DNA from: Flavobacterium branchiarum
GTDB taxonomy: Bacteria; Bacteroidota; Bacteroidia; Flavobacteriales; Flavobacteriaceae
Assembly: GCF_030409845.1 (NCBI RefSeq)
Contig: NZ_JAUFQQ010000003.1
Coordinates: 1,798,001 to 1,862,000, forward strand
Direction of reading: 5' to 3'
Length of the DNA stretch: 64,000 bases
Both the position numbers and the translations under genes were made by a program. Numbering within the stretch: position 1 is the stretch's first letter; each line of letters opens with the position of its first letter. Positions 51,686 to 60,800 of the stretch are shown piece after piece. The notes beneath the pieces were generated by a model. That model saw only the letters and a list, made by a program, of their open reading frames with translations. It searched no databases and had not been told where the DNA came from.

Positions 51686-52936
51686 ATGGAAAAAACAAAA
51701 ATAGAAATACCCCCATTTTCTTCTTATCAAAAATATATTATTGTCTTATTGGCGCTTTTACAGTTTACTGTAATTCTCGATTTTATGGTTATTTCTCCAC
51801 TAGGGGATATACTAATGAAAAAACTTGATATGACTACCGCTAACTTTGGGTTGACTGTTTCAGCTTATGCATTTAGTGCTGGTATATCTGGATTACTTGC
51901 AGCCGGTTTCGCTGATAAATTTGACCGAAAAAAGTTGTTAGTTTTCTTTTATACAGGATTTATTATAGGAACTGTTTGTTGTGCTTTAGCAACCAATTAC
52001 GCTTTGTTACTTGCAGCTAGAATTGTAACTGGACTTTTTGGTGGTGTTATCGGTTCTATATCATTGGCTATCGTAACCGATTTATTTGTGATTCATCAGC
52101 GTGGTCGTGTGATGGGGTTTATACAAATGGCGTTTGCTTCTAGTCAGATTTTAGGAATTCCTTTAGGGCTTTATTTTGCCAATCATTGGGGATGGCATTC
52201 GTCTTTTTTAATGATTGCTGGTTTAGGGATTCTTATACTTGTTACAATTGTAATCAAGATGAAACCAGTAGTAAAACACCTTGAATTTCAGTCTGATAAA
52301 AGTCCTTTATTACATTTATGGCATACTTTAAGTAATAAGGATTATCAAGTTGGTTTTCTGGCTATTGCATTTTTATCAATTGGCGGTTTTATGCTACAAC
52401 CTTTCGGAAGTACTTTTTTGGTAAATAACATTAAAATTAGCCAATTAGATCTACCAATGATCTTTTTCTATACCGGAATTTCAGTACTTTTTATAATGCC
52501 TATTGTAGGGAAACTAAGTGACAAGGTTAACAAGTTTTGGTTGTTTACAGGTGGTTCTTTATTAGCAATTGTAATCATATTAATTTATACTAGTCTTGGT
52601 CCTGTTCCTTTATGGCAAATTGTGGGGCTTACTATGATTATGTTCATGGGGCTTATGAGTCGTATGGTTCCTGCAACAACACTTAATACTGGTATTCCTG
52701 AATTGAAAGATCGTGGTGCTTATATGTCTATAACTTCTTCGATGCAACAAATAGCTGGTGGTATTGGTGCCATATGTGCTGGATTGATTGTTCATCAAGA
52801 AACTAAAACGTCACCATTAGAAAATTATGATGTTCTAGGTTATGTCGTCTCTGTTGTTTCTATTTGTTCGATTTTCTTTATTTGGAGAGTGAATCAATTG
52901 GTTAAGTCGAAAGAGAAGAGTGGGAATATGGAATAG
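51686..52936 (+). CDS. MFS transporter (drug/sugar efflux type)
   Basis: The 416-residue protein has twelve membrane segments. Motif A between TM2 and TM3 is AGFADKFDRKKLLVF, and LLLAARIVTGLFGGVIGSIS is TM4. TM1 (IIVLLALLQFTVILDFMVIS) contains the DFMV sequence typical of arabinose/drug efflux MFS proteins. It is the third gene of a TetR-headed operon, so it likely exports the compound sensed by TetR. The stop codon lies three bases before a heptamer array. Confidence 0.92.
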   Translation: MEKTKIEIPPFSSYQKYIIVLLALLQFTVILDFMVISPLGDILMKKLDMTTANFGLTVSAYAFSAGISGLLAAGFADKFDRKKLLVFFYTGFIIGTVCCALATNYALLLAARIVTGLFGGVIGSISLAIVTDLFVIHQRGRVMGFIQMAFASSQILGIPLGLYFANHWGWHSSFLMIAGLGILILVTIVIKMKPVVKHLEFQSDKSPLLHLWHTLSNKDYQVGFLAIAFLSIGGFMLQPFGSTFLVNNIKISQLDLPMIFFYTGISVLFIMPIVGKLSDKVNKFWLFTGGSLLAIVIILIYTSLGPVPLWQIVGLTMIMFMGLMSRMVPATTLNTGIPELKDRGAYMSITSSMQQIAGGIGAICAGLIVHQETKTSPLENYDVLGYVVSVVSICSIFFIWRVNQLVKSKEKSGNME

Positions 52937-52938
52937 TG

Positions 52939-53071
52939 AGATGTTAGATGAAAGATGTGAGAGAAAAGAGAAAAGAGAAAAGAGGATAGAGAAAAGATGT
53001 GAGAGAAAAGATGTGAGATGTTAGAAGTAAGATGTTAGAGAAAAGATGAAAGATGTGAGATAAAAGAAGTC
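52939..53071. repeat. 19 in-phase AGAnnnn heptamers
   Basis: The 133 bases divide exactly into 19 consecutive heptamers, all beginning AGA. The variable four bases come from a small set: AGAGAAA (6 copies), AGATGTG (4), AGATGTT (3), AGATGAA (2), and AGAGGAT, AGAAGTA, AGATAAA and AGAAGTC once each. It starts directly after the MFS stop codon and abuts an ACTG-word array. Confidence 0.92.
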
Positions 53072-53218
53072 TGAATACTGAGACTATATACTGCAACTGA
53101 AAACTGCAACTGTCCTTCGGCTCCGCCCAGGATGACACTGCGACTGCGACTGAATACTGCGACTGTCCTTCGGCTACGCTCAGGATGACACTGCGACTGA
53201 ACACTGAGACTAAGATAC
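53072..53218. repeat. ACTG-word array with two embedded TCCTTCGGCT palindromic insertions
   Basis: The words AATACTG, TATACTG, CAACTG, AAAACTG, CGACTG and AGACTA alternate. Two related inserts, at about 53113-53137 and 53165-53189, read GTCCTTCGGCT...CAGGATGACA. A related element in the other orientation, GTCATCCTGAGCGGAGTCGA, occurs at 60079. No gene is present between the MFS and nadB stops. Confidence 0.85.
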
Positions 53219-53246
53219 TACAACCTAAATTATAGATCAAAAAAAC

Positions 53247-53280
53247 AAGCCACTTGTGAATCTTTACAAGTGGCTTTTTA
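53247..53280. terminator. Intrinsic terminator between convergent MFS and nadB genes
   Basis: AAGCCACTTGT (53247-53257) pairs perfectly with ACAAGTGGCTT (53266-53276), loop GAATCTTT, with A and T runs on either side, usable in both directions. Confidence 0.88.
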
Positions 53281-53395
53281 GTTGTAATTAAATTTTTATT
53301 AGAGGTAATTTTAGTTCGTGATTTTTTCGACTAAAATGGTATTTTACCTCGAATAGAGTTTGAGATAAAGGTTTTGGAAATTATATTTATTCGAC

Positions 53396-54919
53396 TTAAT
53401 AAGCTGGATTTTTTTCGAAAAAATGGCGCATATTACTTTCAATGACAATTTTAGCAACAGTAAGCATGTTTGTAAATTCTATTAGTTGCGTTGTAATTTT
53501 TTGCTTTTCATATAGTAATGAGACAGTTTTCATTTTCATAGTTTCCATTTTGTCTAATAGTTTTCGGAAATCGGTGTCTTTATTTGTATAATATAATGTC
53601 ATTAACGATTGTAATTCGGTCTTTAATTGAATAAAATAATCAGTATGTATATTAATTAAGGGTTCGTCAAAATCTTGCATTATTTTTTTTGATGAAAAAG
53701 ATAGTCCATCGATAGTTTTCTCAATCTGATTTGAAGCCTGGTGCGCAAAAACTAAAGCTTCTAATAAGGAGTTTGAAGCCAACCTATTTTTACCATGTAA
53801 TCCTGTTCGAGAACATTCTCCTATAGCGTATAAGTTTTTTACATTGGTTTCAGAGTTTTTGTTGACATTGACACCTCCACATTGATAATGAGCAACAGGA
53901 ACAATAGGAATTAAATCTGTTTTTGGATTTAAACCAATTATTTTGCAATAATCTGTAATAGACGGAAAGTGGTTATAAAATTCTTCAAAATCCAAATGGC
54001 GACAATCTAAATAAACATGTTGTTTTCTTGAAGTTTCCATTTCTTCGCTTATGGCTTGCGAAACAATATCTCTGGTTGCTAATTCTCCGCGGGTATCGTA
54101 CTTGAAGATAAAACGTTTTTCATCTTCATTAACGATATGAGCTCCAAACCCCCTAACAGCTTCTGATATTAAAAAGAAAGGATTTTTATCGCCCTCATAC
54201 AGTGCTGTGGGATGAAATTGGATGTATTGTATGTCTTTTATTAAAGCTCCTGCTCTTGATGCTATAGCAATTCCATCGCCTGTAGCAATTTCTGGATTTG
54301 TAGTGTTTTTAAACAGCTGTCCGCATCCGCCCGTACTTAATACAATGGTTTTTGCTTGTATGTATTTTATTCGGTTATTGATTTTGTCACAATAAAAAGC
54401 TCCCGTACAGTAAGGATTTCCTTTGTTTTTTTTGGTATTTATATCAATAACCAAATGATTTTCTAATAGTGTTATATTAGATAGATGGCTTAATGTTTTT
54501 ATAAGGTTTTTTTCGATTTCTGCTCCAGATATATCCTTGTGATGCAAAATTCGGTGTTGTGAATGACCGCCTTCTAAACCTAAATTCCAAATTCCTGATT
54601 TATCTTTATCAAAAGAAACGCCAATATCAATTAGCTCTTTTAATCGCTCAGGCGCTTGGTTAATTACCATACTAACGATTTCTTTATCACAGAGTCCGCC
54701 GCCAGATTGTATAGTATCTTGAATGTGTTTATCAAAACTATCCTCAATATGATCTGTAACAACAGCAATGCCACCTTGTGCCATTTGAGTATTAGAGTTT
54801 TGAGCTTTTTCTTTGGTCATTATTACAATAGACAAATCGGGACGTTTTCGCGCCGTTTTTATGGCAAAAAACAAACCTGCTATTCCTGAACCAATTATAA
54901 GTATATCAGCTTTCTTCAT
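53396..54919 (-). CDS. nadB: L-aspartate oxidase
   Basis: This is the first enzyme of de novo NAD synthesis, oxidising L-aspartate to iminoaspartate with FAD. The protein has 507 residues, with DILIIGSGIAGLFFAIKTAR as the FAD site. NTQMAQGGIAVV and RILHHKDISGAEIEKNLIKT are characteristic of NadB, and HPTALYEGDKNPFFLISEAV and AIGECSRTGLHGKNRLASNS form the catalytic fumarate-reductase-like domain. It is 19 bases downstream of nadA on the same strand. No nadC lies in the window. Confidence 0.97.
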   Translation of the reverse strand: MKKADILIIGSGIAGLFFAIKTARKRPDLSIVIMTKEKAQNSNTQMAQGGIAVVTDHIEDSFDKHIQDTIQSGGGLCDKEIVSMVINQAPERLKELIDIGVSFDKDKSGIWNLGLEGGHSQHRILHHKDISGAEIEKNLIKTLSHLSNITLLENHLVIDINTKKNKGNPYCTGAFYCDKINNRIKYIQAKTIVLSTGGCGQLFKNTTNPEIATGDGIAIASRAGALIKDIQYIQFHPTALYEGDKNPFFLISEAVRGFGAHIVNEDEKRFIFKYDTRGELATRDIVSQAISEEMETSRKQHVYLDCRHLDFEEFYNHFPSITDYCKIIGLNPKTDLIPIVPVAHYQCGGVNVNKNSETNVKNLYAIGECSRTGLHGKNRLASNSLLEALVFAHQASNQIEKTIDGLSFSSKKIMQDFDEPLINIHTDYFIQLKTELQSLMTLYYTNKDTDFRKLLDKMETMKMKTVSLLYEKQKITTQLIEFTNMLTVAKIVIESNMRHFFEKNPAY

Positions 54920-54938
54920 TTTGATTAATTTTTTAGGT

Positions 54939-55871
54939 TTATGGCAAATTGAGCATTCTGTTTATTGGCTTTATAGCTTCTATTCGTAATTCTTCATTGA
55001 TGCTAATTTCGGGGCTTTCATTTTTTAGACATAAATAAAGTTTCTCTAATGTGTTGACTTTCATATAGGCACATTCGCTACAAGCGCAAGTATTATCTTC
55101 GTATGATGGGGCAGGAATAATTACTTTTTGTGGCGCATCTTTTGCAAGTTGGTGAAGAATTCCTGCTTCAGTCGCTACAATAAAAGTAGTAGCTGAGTCA
55201 TTCTTGATGAAATTTAGCATTCCAGATGTTGACCCAATATAATGTGCCGTTTCCAGAATATGCCTCTCTGATTCTGGGTGTGCAACAATTTTTGCATCTG
55301 GGTTTGTATTGTATATTTCGACTAGTTTTTCTAATGAAAAGGCTTCATGAACGATACACGAACCATCCCAAAGTAATAAATCGCGTTTTGTTTCATTTTT
55401 CAGATACATTCCTAAGTTTTTATCAGGAGCAAAAATTATTTCTTGTTCTTTTGGAATTGCGTCTATAATTTTTTTTGCATTTGAAGAAGTACATACCCAA
55501 TCACTCATGGCTTTTATTTCTGCCGAAGAATTTATATAAGTTACGACTACGTGCTCAGGAAATAATTCTTTTAGCTTCTTAAAATTCTGAGGAGAGCATC
55601 CATCTGCAAGTGAACATCCTGCACTTAAATCTGGCAAGAGGACTTTTTTATTTGGATTAAGAATTTTGGCTGTTTCTGCCATGAAATATACGCCTGCAAA
55701 AACTATTATAGTTGCATCTGTGGTTGCCGCTTTTTTTGATAATTCAAGACTATCACCTACAAAATCAGCAATATCCTGTATGTCTTTTTCTTGGTAGTAA
55801 TGAGCGAGGATAATCGCATTTTTTTCTTGTTTTAATCGATTTATTTCAGAAACTAAGAATGATTTATCCAT
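54939..55871 (-). CDS. nadA: Quinolinate synthase
   Basis: The 310-residue 4Fe-4S enzyme condenses iminoaspartate with dihydroxyacetone phosphate to quinolinate. The cluster-binding cysteines are visible: Cys86 in [11 protein letters not shown], the cysteine in DWVCTSSN, and the CACSECAY group near residue 265. [20 protein letters not shown] is the NadA start signature. It is transcribed with nadB, which provides its unstable substrate. A 455-base upstream region gives room for its promoter; no clear operator was recognised. Confidence 0.97.
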   Translation of the reverse strand: MDKSFLVSEINRLKQEKNAIILAHYYQEKDIQDIADFVGDSLELSKKAATTDATIIVFAGVYFMAETAKILNPNKKVLLPDLSAGCSLADGCSPQNFKKLKELFPEHVVVTYINSSAEIKAMSDWVCTSSNAKKIIDAIPKEQEIIFAPDKNLGMYLKNETKRDLLLWDGSCIVHEAFSLEKLVEIYNTNPDAKIVAHPESERHILETAHYIGSTSGMLNFIKNDSATTFIVATEAGILHQLAKDAPQKVIIPAPSYEDNTCACSECAYMKVNTLEKLYLCLKNESPEISINEELRIEAIKPINRMLNLP

Positions 55872-56326
55872 GTATTTATTTTTATATACAGTATTAGATT
55901 AGATAAGAAGAATATCTAAAACATATTTTATTATTTATTAAAAAAGGAACTTTGATATAAACAACTTCCAAACCGAAAACGCATTTTATAGAATTGTTTT
56001 GCTTTTGATGGGGGCTATTACATATTTTACAATTTCAAAATAGTGTATCCAGTCTAGAAGAAATTTATTCAATAATTTATACTACAATTGTTTTTTATAA
56101 CATCTTAAATTATAATTATTTAAAATATAATTTTGGGATTTCACAGTGTAAAGATATTATTGAGGTTAGTTCTATTTTATGATTTAAATCATGAAACACC
56201 TTTTTTTTGATTTAATATTCAATTTCTCACGAAGTAGAAGTAACATAATAGAAGAAAGCCTGTAAATGCAAAATAAATTGTGCACTTACAGGCTTTGATT
56301 GATTTTATGAATAAGTTTATTCGAGG
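55872..56326. other. Intergenic region, no gene recognised
   Basis: An A/T-rich stretch between the nadA start and the 3' end of the four-helix-bundle gene. Apart from the hairpin at 56255-56296 no ORF, RNA gene or repeat was recognised. Confidence 0.5.
56255..56296 (-). terminator. Terminator hairpin of the four-helix-bundle gene
   Basis: AAAGCCTGTAAATGCA (56255-56270) pairs with TGCACTTACAGGCTTT (56281-56296) with one wobble position, loop of 10 bases, 31 bases beyond the stop of the leftward gene. Confidence 0.7.
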
Positions 56327-56953
56327 CTAATTAAGACTAGGTCCTTCGGGGATTTTAATAACTCGTTTGTGTCTTTTGGTTAATAATAAATATAGTATAG
56401 TAATACCAAGAACTATTAACAACGCTATTTCTAATTGAGCCAGCATATTGTATTGATTATATGCTTTATTGGCATTCTCCAATTGTAATTTGGCTTCATC
56501 AACTTGAATTTTAGAAAGCGATTCTAAAGTAACTAATGCTTGATCTGCCGCTCTTTCAACTTCTTGCCATTTTTTCTCTTGTACTAGATTGTTTATTTTG
56601 GCACAAATTGCAATAAAAACACTAAAATCTTCTTTTTCTTTGGGAGTTAAAACGGTATTATGATATAATAAATTTATTGCTTTAATGTTGTGGATAGATG
56701 TAATAATTGCATCGGCTTTTTCGATGTCATTATTGTCTTTGATAGCATTTGCTTTCACAAGGTTTAATTCATTAGCATAATGAAATATATAAGTAGAAAC
56801 AACTAAACGATCTTTATAAATTGCATTAATGTTTTCATTAGTAGTTTCGGCGTTTCGTAATGTATTAAAGGTACTTAGTATTATAATTAGCATTACAATT
56901 GCCAGTACAAACGCGACTTTAGTCTTCTTACTACTATTTTTTAAACCCATCAT
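56327..56953 (-). CDS. Four-helix-bundle (MCP-type) membrane protein without signalling domain
   Basis: The 208-residue protein has TM1 (VAFVLAIVMLIIILSTFN), a periplasmic helical region of about 135 residues (NENINAIYKDRLVVSTYIFH; ANELNLVKANAIKDNNDIEK) and TM2 (MLAQLEIALLIVLGITILYL). It ends with a basic 15-residue tail. The layout matches the 4HB sensor of chemoreceptors and histidine kinases, but no HAMP, kinase or MCP domain follows and no frame continues it. It is a stand-alone sensor or adaptor. No adjacent gene suggests a partner. Confidence 0.75.
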   Translation of the reverse strand: MMGLKNSSKKTKVAFVLAIVMLIIILSTFNTLRNAETTNENINAIYKDRLVVSTYIFHYANELNLVKANAIKDNNDIEKADAIITSIHNIKAINLLYHNTVLTPKEKEDFSVFIAICAKINNLVQEKKWQEVERAADQALVTLESLSKIQVDEAKLQLENANKAYNQYNMLAQLEIALLIVLGITILYLLLTKRHKRVIKIPEGPSLN

Positions 56954-57127
56954 ATTATATTAAAAATATATAACGCAATATAATTATTTATTTGCAACAA
57001 TTTTGTCATTTCAGTTCAAAATGTGCTTGTTGGATATTTCCAAAAAAAATGAAATTTAAGATAAATTAAAAACACCATAATCATTATAATTTGTACCTAA
57101 TCTCAGTTTAGTTTCCTTATGAATTAA

Positions 57128-57883
57128 TTAAATAGCCAAGTCTTTTTTTAGAAAATCTGCATAAAAATTAGGTATTGGACTTTCTTCTATTGCTTTTATT
57201 ACTTCGTTCACAGGGTATTCAAGCTTGATAATTTCTGGAACGATTTTTTCTTCATCGATGTGTAAGATCAAGTAGGTAGCCAATGGACTATTTTCTCTTG
57301 ATCGCCCTACAGAGCCGCAATTGATTAGCGTTCCTGCAGGAGATTCCTCTGTAGCTTCAACATGTCTTACGTAGGGCTTGTGGGTATGTCCCATAATGAT
57401 AATAGCTACCTTTTCTTGGGCTAGCATCGATTGAACATCTGCGAGACTATGATTTTCATAGATATATTCGTCATTACTTCTGATACTGGCATGTACCAGT
57501 AGTATTTTTGTTTCTTTTCCAGAAATTGTAAAATTTAATAAAAACCTTTCGGGAAGTGTTTTTAAAAACTCTTTGTTTTCTCGTTTTATACTTTGTTTTG
57601 TATACTTTATTCCGTTTTCTCGGGCTGCTCTTTCCTCTTGATTGTGTTTTGCTAAAGGAGTTACTTCATAGTCGAATGCAATGCGTTCGTCATGGTTCCC
57701 CATCAAACAAGGAATATCTAATTCTTTAATGCACTCGATAACTTCATTATGCCAAGGAGCAAAATCGACTAAATCACCCAAGCAATATATTTGATCTATA
57801 TTTCTTTGTTTTATATCTTCTAGAACTATTTTTAGTGCTGGTAAATTCCCATGTATGTCACTAATTATTGCTATGCGCTTCAT
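57128..57883 (-). CDS. Calcineurin-like metallophosphoesterase (YfcE/MJ0936-type)
   Basis: The 251-residue enzyme shows all metallophosphoesterase motifs in order: DIHGNLPAL, GDLVDFAPW, GNHDER, VHAS and IMGHTHKP, followed by INCGSVGRSREN. These coordinate two metal ions. Its start overlaps the stop of the MFS gene by 4 bases, indicating translational coupling. Family members hydrolyse phosphodiesters or nucleotides; the in vivo substrate and the link with a transporter are unknown. Confidence 0.92.
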   Translation of the reverse strand: MKRIAIISDIHGNLPALKIVLEDIKQRNIDQIYCLGDLVDFAPWHNEVIECIKELDIPCLMGNHDERIAFDYEVTPLAKHNQEERAARENGIKYTKQSIKRENKEFLKTLPERFLLNFTISGKETKILLVHASIRSNDEYIYENHSLADVQSMLAQEKVAIIIMGHTHKPYVRHVEATEESPAGTLINCGSVGRSRENSPLATYLILHIDEEKIVPEIIKLEYPVNEVIKAIEESPIPNFYADFLKKDLAI

Positions 57884-59046
57884 GCTTTACGTTTATTTGA
57901 AAAAAATACAATTATTAATGCTATTACACTCCATAAAAGCATTTGTGATGTTGCCATATCCCATTTCCCTATCTTCCAACTTAAAAGTCCGAAATAAGTT
58001 CCAATTGCAGCACCAATAAAATAGGTTGTCATATATATGGTGTTTAGTCTACTATGTGCTTCTTCGTGTAAACTATATATACGTGTAAAATTAGTGATTT
58101 GAGTTGCTTGAACACCTATATCCAAAAAGAAAACACTAAGTATTAATACAGGAATGGAATAGGGGAAGAGTTTTAGGAGTATAATACTGCCTATTATCAT
58201 CGAAACTGTTGTAATTAATGAGTTTCTTATGTTGCCTTTATCTGCTAATTTTCCGAAGTAAGGGGCAACCAATGCTCCTCCAATCGCAATCAAGCCAAAG
58301 AGTCCAATTATTCCCGAATGATAATTTAAAGGAGCACTACTAAGATGAAAGGTAAGCGTTGTCCAGAACGAGCAGAACACACCAAACGTAAAAGAACCTA
58401 AAAGTGCAGTTTGTCGTAAAACAGGATATTTTGGAATGAGAGCTATAGTTGATTTTATTAGATTAAAATAACTGCCTTTAAATTTTGAAGGTACTTCTGG
58501 TAAATATAATTTTAGCATAAATGTTACAGCAAGCACCATTATTCCGGATATTCCAAAAACATAACGCCATCCGAGTAATTCGGTTATGGTACCACTAATA
58601 ACACGAGCGCCTAATATTCCAACTAATATGCCACTGAAAACAACACCCACATTTTTACCTCTATTCTCTTTACCTAAAGTAGCAGCCATAGGAAGTATAA
58701 TTTGAGCTGGAGTGGAGAATAAACCAACAAAAAAGCTTAGTATGTATAATACTGTCAATGAAGATGTCAATGTTATAAAAAACAAAGTCAGAACCAATAA
58801 ACAACACAGTAACAGAATAAGATTCTTTCGATTGACTTTGTCTCCAAGAGGAAGTAAGAAAAACATACCCAATCCATATCCTAATTGCGAGAGCATCGAA
58901 ATTTTTCCGATTTGGGTTTCGGTAACTTCAAGTGATAAAGCAATTGCTTGAAGTATGGGTTGATTATAATATATGTTTGCAACAATTACACCTGCTGATA
59001 CTGCCATTAGCGGAATCACCGCTGGTTTGAAGCTCGTCTTATTCAT
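57880..59046 (-). CDS. MFS transporter
   Basis: A 388-residue, twelve-segment transporter with motif A GMFFLLPLGDKVNRKNLILL and a second-half counterpart APYFGKLADKGNIRNSLITT. The N-terminus AVSAGVIVANIYYNQPILQA is typical of the YtbD/YgaY-type efflux MFS group. A TAGCTTTG box (minus strand, 59064-59057) lies 11-18 bases upstream. It is divergent from an AraC regulator 80 bases away, likely its regulator, and coupled to the phosphoesterase gene. Confidence 0.92.
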   Translation of the reverse strand: MNKTSFKPAVIPLMAVSAGVIVANIYYNQPILQAIALSLEVTETQIGKISMLSQLGYGLGMFFLLPLGDKVNRKNLILLLCCLLVLTLFFITLTSSLTVLYILSFFVGLFSTPAQIILPMAATLGKENRGKNVGVVFSGILVGILGARVISGTITELLGWRYVFGISGIMVLAVTFMLKLYLPEVPSKFKGSYFNLIKSTIALIPKYPVLRQTALLGSFTFGVFCSFWTTLTFHLSSAPLNYHSGIIGLFGLIAIGGALVAPYFGKLADKGNIRNSLITTVSMIIGSIILLKLFPYSIPVLILSVFFLDIGVQATQITNFTRIYSLHEEAHSRLNTIYMTTYFIGAAIGTYFGLLSWKIGKWDMATSQMLLWSVIALIIVFFSNKRKA

Positions 59047-59127
59047 TTTTTTTTTGCAAAGCTATTATAGCTTTAAAAATAAAAATTGTACATTTAAACT
59101 GTATTTTTGTAAAAATAATTATAATTA

Positions 59128-59988
59128 GTGGAACGATTTATTCAGCATACTCCTTTATTTATTCGGCATTTCACAACCGAAATATGGCCGTTTCCAGTTC
59201 ATAATCACAATCATTTTGAGTTAGTTTTTATTCATTCGGGCAGTGGATTGCACCAGTTAAATGGCGGGGAAGTCCCGTATAAAGGTAGCTGTGTGTTTTT
59301 GTTATGTCCATCTGATTATCATCTTTTTATAATAGAAAAGAAAACAGAGTTCAGCGTATTGAAATTTAATAATCGCTATCTCGACGGAACTTCATCGGAG
59401 ACCGCTAAAAACGAATGGAATAAAGTTCTAGATCAATTGCTTGGGATAAGTAGTAATTTGGATGGGAAGTTGGTTGATTCTCCTCAAGAGTTAGAAAAAA
59501 TTAGTCAGCTCATGCGATTAATTGTTGACGAATGGGATGGAGGAAGTCAGAATGGTTCTCATGAAGTACTTCTTTATTTAATCCGAAGTGTATTTGCAAT
59601 TATAAAGAAAAATGCCTTTCACTCATTGGGTTCTAATGCGATTTTAAATGAAGGGCTTCTTGTCGGAATTATGAATTATATTCACAAAGAAATACGTACC
59701 CCTGCTAATTTAAATCTCAAAGTTTTATCCGCTCATTTTAATATGGCGCCCAATCATTTAAGTAGTTTGTTTAAAAGACAAACGGGTGGATCTATAAAAA
59801 AATACATTGACGATTATAAATATAGATTGATTGAAAACCGTCTTAAACATAGCACTGTTTTGATGAAAGAAATAAGTAATGAATTTGGCTTTTCAGATGT
59901 CAGTCATTTTAATAAATTCCTTAAAAAACAAACTGGACTTAATCCTAAAGAGGTGAGGAGTTTAGTTTTTAGTAATCAGTCTCAGTGA
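59128..59988 (+). CDS. AraC family transcriptional regulator (3' end inside a CAGT array)
   Basis: GTG start at 59128, 286 residues. The cupin sensor begins with WPFPVHNHNHFELVFIHSGSG. The two HTH motifs are LSAHFNMAPNHLSSLFKRQT and MKEISNEFGFSDVSHFNKFL, then LNPKEVRS. Upstream TATTTTTG (59102-59109) is a promoter -7 box. The last five codons and the stop (S-N-Q-S-Q-stop) are CAGT-array sequence, so the original C-terminus has been replaced. It is divergent from the MFS/phosphoesterase operon, its probable target. Confidence 0.9.
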   Translation: MERFIQHTPLFIRHFTTEIWPFPVHNHNHFELVFIHSGSGLHQLNGGEVPYKGSCVFLLCPSDYHLFIIEKKTEFSVLKFNNRYLDGTSSETAKNEWNKVLDQLLGISSNLDGKLVDSPQELEKISQLMRLIVDEWDGGSQNGSHEVLLYLIRSVFAIIKKNAFHSLGSNAILNEGLLVGIMNYIHKEIRTPANLNLKVLSAHFNMAPNHLSSLFKRQTGGSIKKYIDDYKYRLIENRLKHSTVLMKEISNEFGFSDVSHFNKFLKKQTGLNPKEVRSLVFSNQSQ

Positions 59989-60323
59989 TCAGTTTTCAGT
60001 CTCAGTAATCAGTCTCAGTAATCAGTCTCAGTAATCAGTTTACAGTTGCAGTTTACAGTCTCAGGAATCAGTTACAATGTCATCCTGAGCGGAGTCGAAG
60101 GACTGTATCTCCAATCTTGTCTTTCTGAGGGACGAAGAAACCCACATGTAGCTCTTTATACTTTGACGAATAGCTTGATGAGATTCTTCCTTCGTCAGAG
60201 TGATAAAATTGAGAATATGAACCTTCGTACTAATGAAGTTTTTAGTGACAGTATTCAGTCTCAGTATTCAGTCTCACTCTCAGTTTTTAGTCTCACTCTC
60301 AGTTTTTAGTCTCAGTATTCAGT
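59970..60323. repeat. CAGT-word arrays and a dispersed palindromic element
   Basis: CAGTAAT/CAGTCT words run from about 59970 to 60066. GTCATCCTGAGCGGAGTCGA (60079) and the CTTGTCTTTCTGAGGGACGA element (60117-60215) follow. Then CAGTATT, CAGTCT and CAGTTTTTAGTCTC words run from about 60250 to 60321. No gene is seen here; the plus-strand frame at 60046-60309 is a repeat artefact. Confidence 0.85.
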
Positions 60324-60706
60324 CTTTATTCTTTATTCTTTATTCTTTATTCTTTATTCTTTGTTCTTTATTCTTTGTTCTTTATTCTTTATTCTTTGTT
60401 CTTTGTTCTTTGTTCTTTATTCTTTATTCTTTATTCTTTGTTCTTTATTCTTTGTTCTTTATTCTTTGTTCTTTATTCTTTGTTCTTTATTCTTTGTTCT
60501 TTATTCTTTATTCTTTATTCTTTATTCTTTATTCTTTATTCTTTGTTCTTTATTCTTTATTCTTTGTTCTTTGTTCTTTATTCTTTGTTCTTTATTCTTT
60601 GTTCTTTATTCTTTGTTCTTTATTCTTTGTTCTTTATTCTTTGTTCTTTATTCTTTGTTCTTTGTTCTTTGTTCTTTGTTCTTTGTTCTTTGTTCTTCCT
60701 TCTCAT
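60322..60706. repeat. 55-unit heptamer array, TTCTTTA/TTCTTTG
   Basis: 385 bases stay in one 7-bp phase throughout. There are 52 units of TTCTTTA or TTCTTTG (60329-60692) with GTCTTTA before and TTCTTCC, TTCTCAT after. Read on the other strand the units are AGAATAA and AGAACAA, so they share the AGA-anchored form of the array at 52939. Three plus-strand frames up to 166 codons stay open across it but only because of the repeat; they would encode LFFxLxS repeats. Confidence 0.93.
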
Positions 60707-60735
60707 TACTTCTCCCTTCTTCAGTTTTTGTAACA

Positions 60736-60776
60736 ATAAAAAAGGCACTTAATTTTTTACAATTAGTGCCTTTTTT
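60736..60776. terminator. Terminator downstream of the DUF2911 gene
   Basis: AAAAAAGGCACTTAATT and AATTAGTGCCTTTTTT form a stem with one bulged base; A and T runs on both sides make it bidirectional. It begins about 25 bases beyond the leftward stop at 60801. Confidence 0.85.
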
Positions 60777-60800
60777 GTATTTGATTTAATGCAGAATAAT

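Noticed and set aside
60233-60789. Three long plus-strand frames encoding LFFxLxS repeats (up to 166 codons)
   Set aside because: They exist only because a 7-bp repeat without stops is open in all three frames; no ribosome site, homologue or signal of selection is visible.
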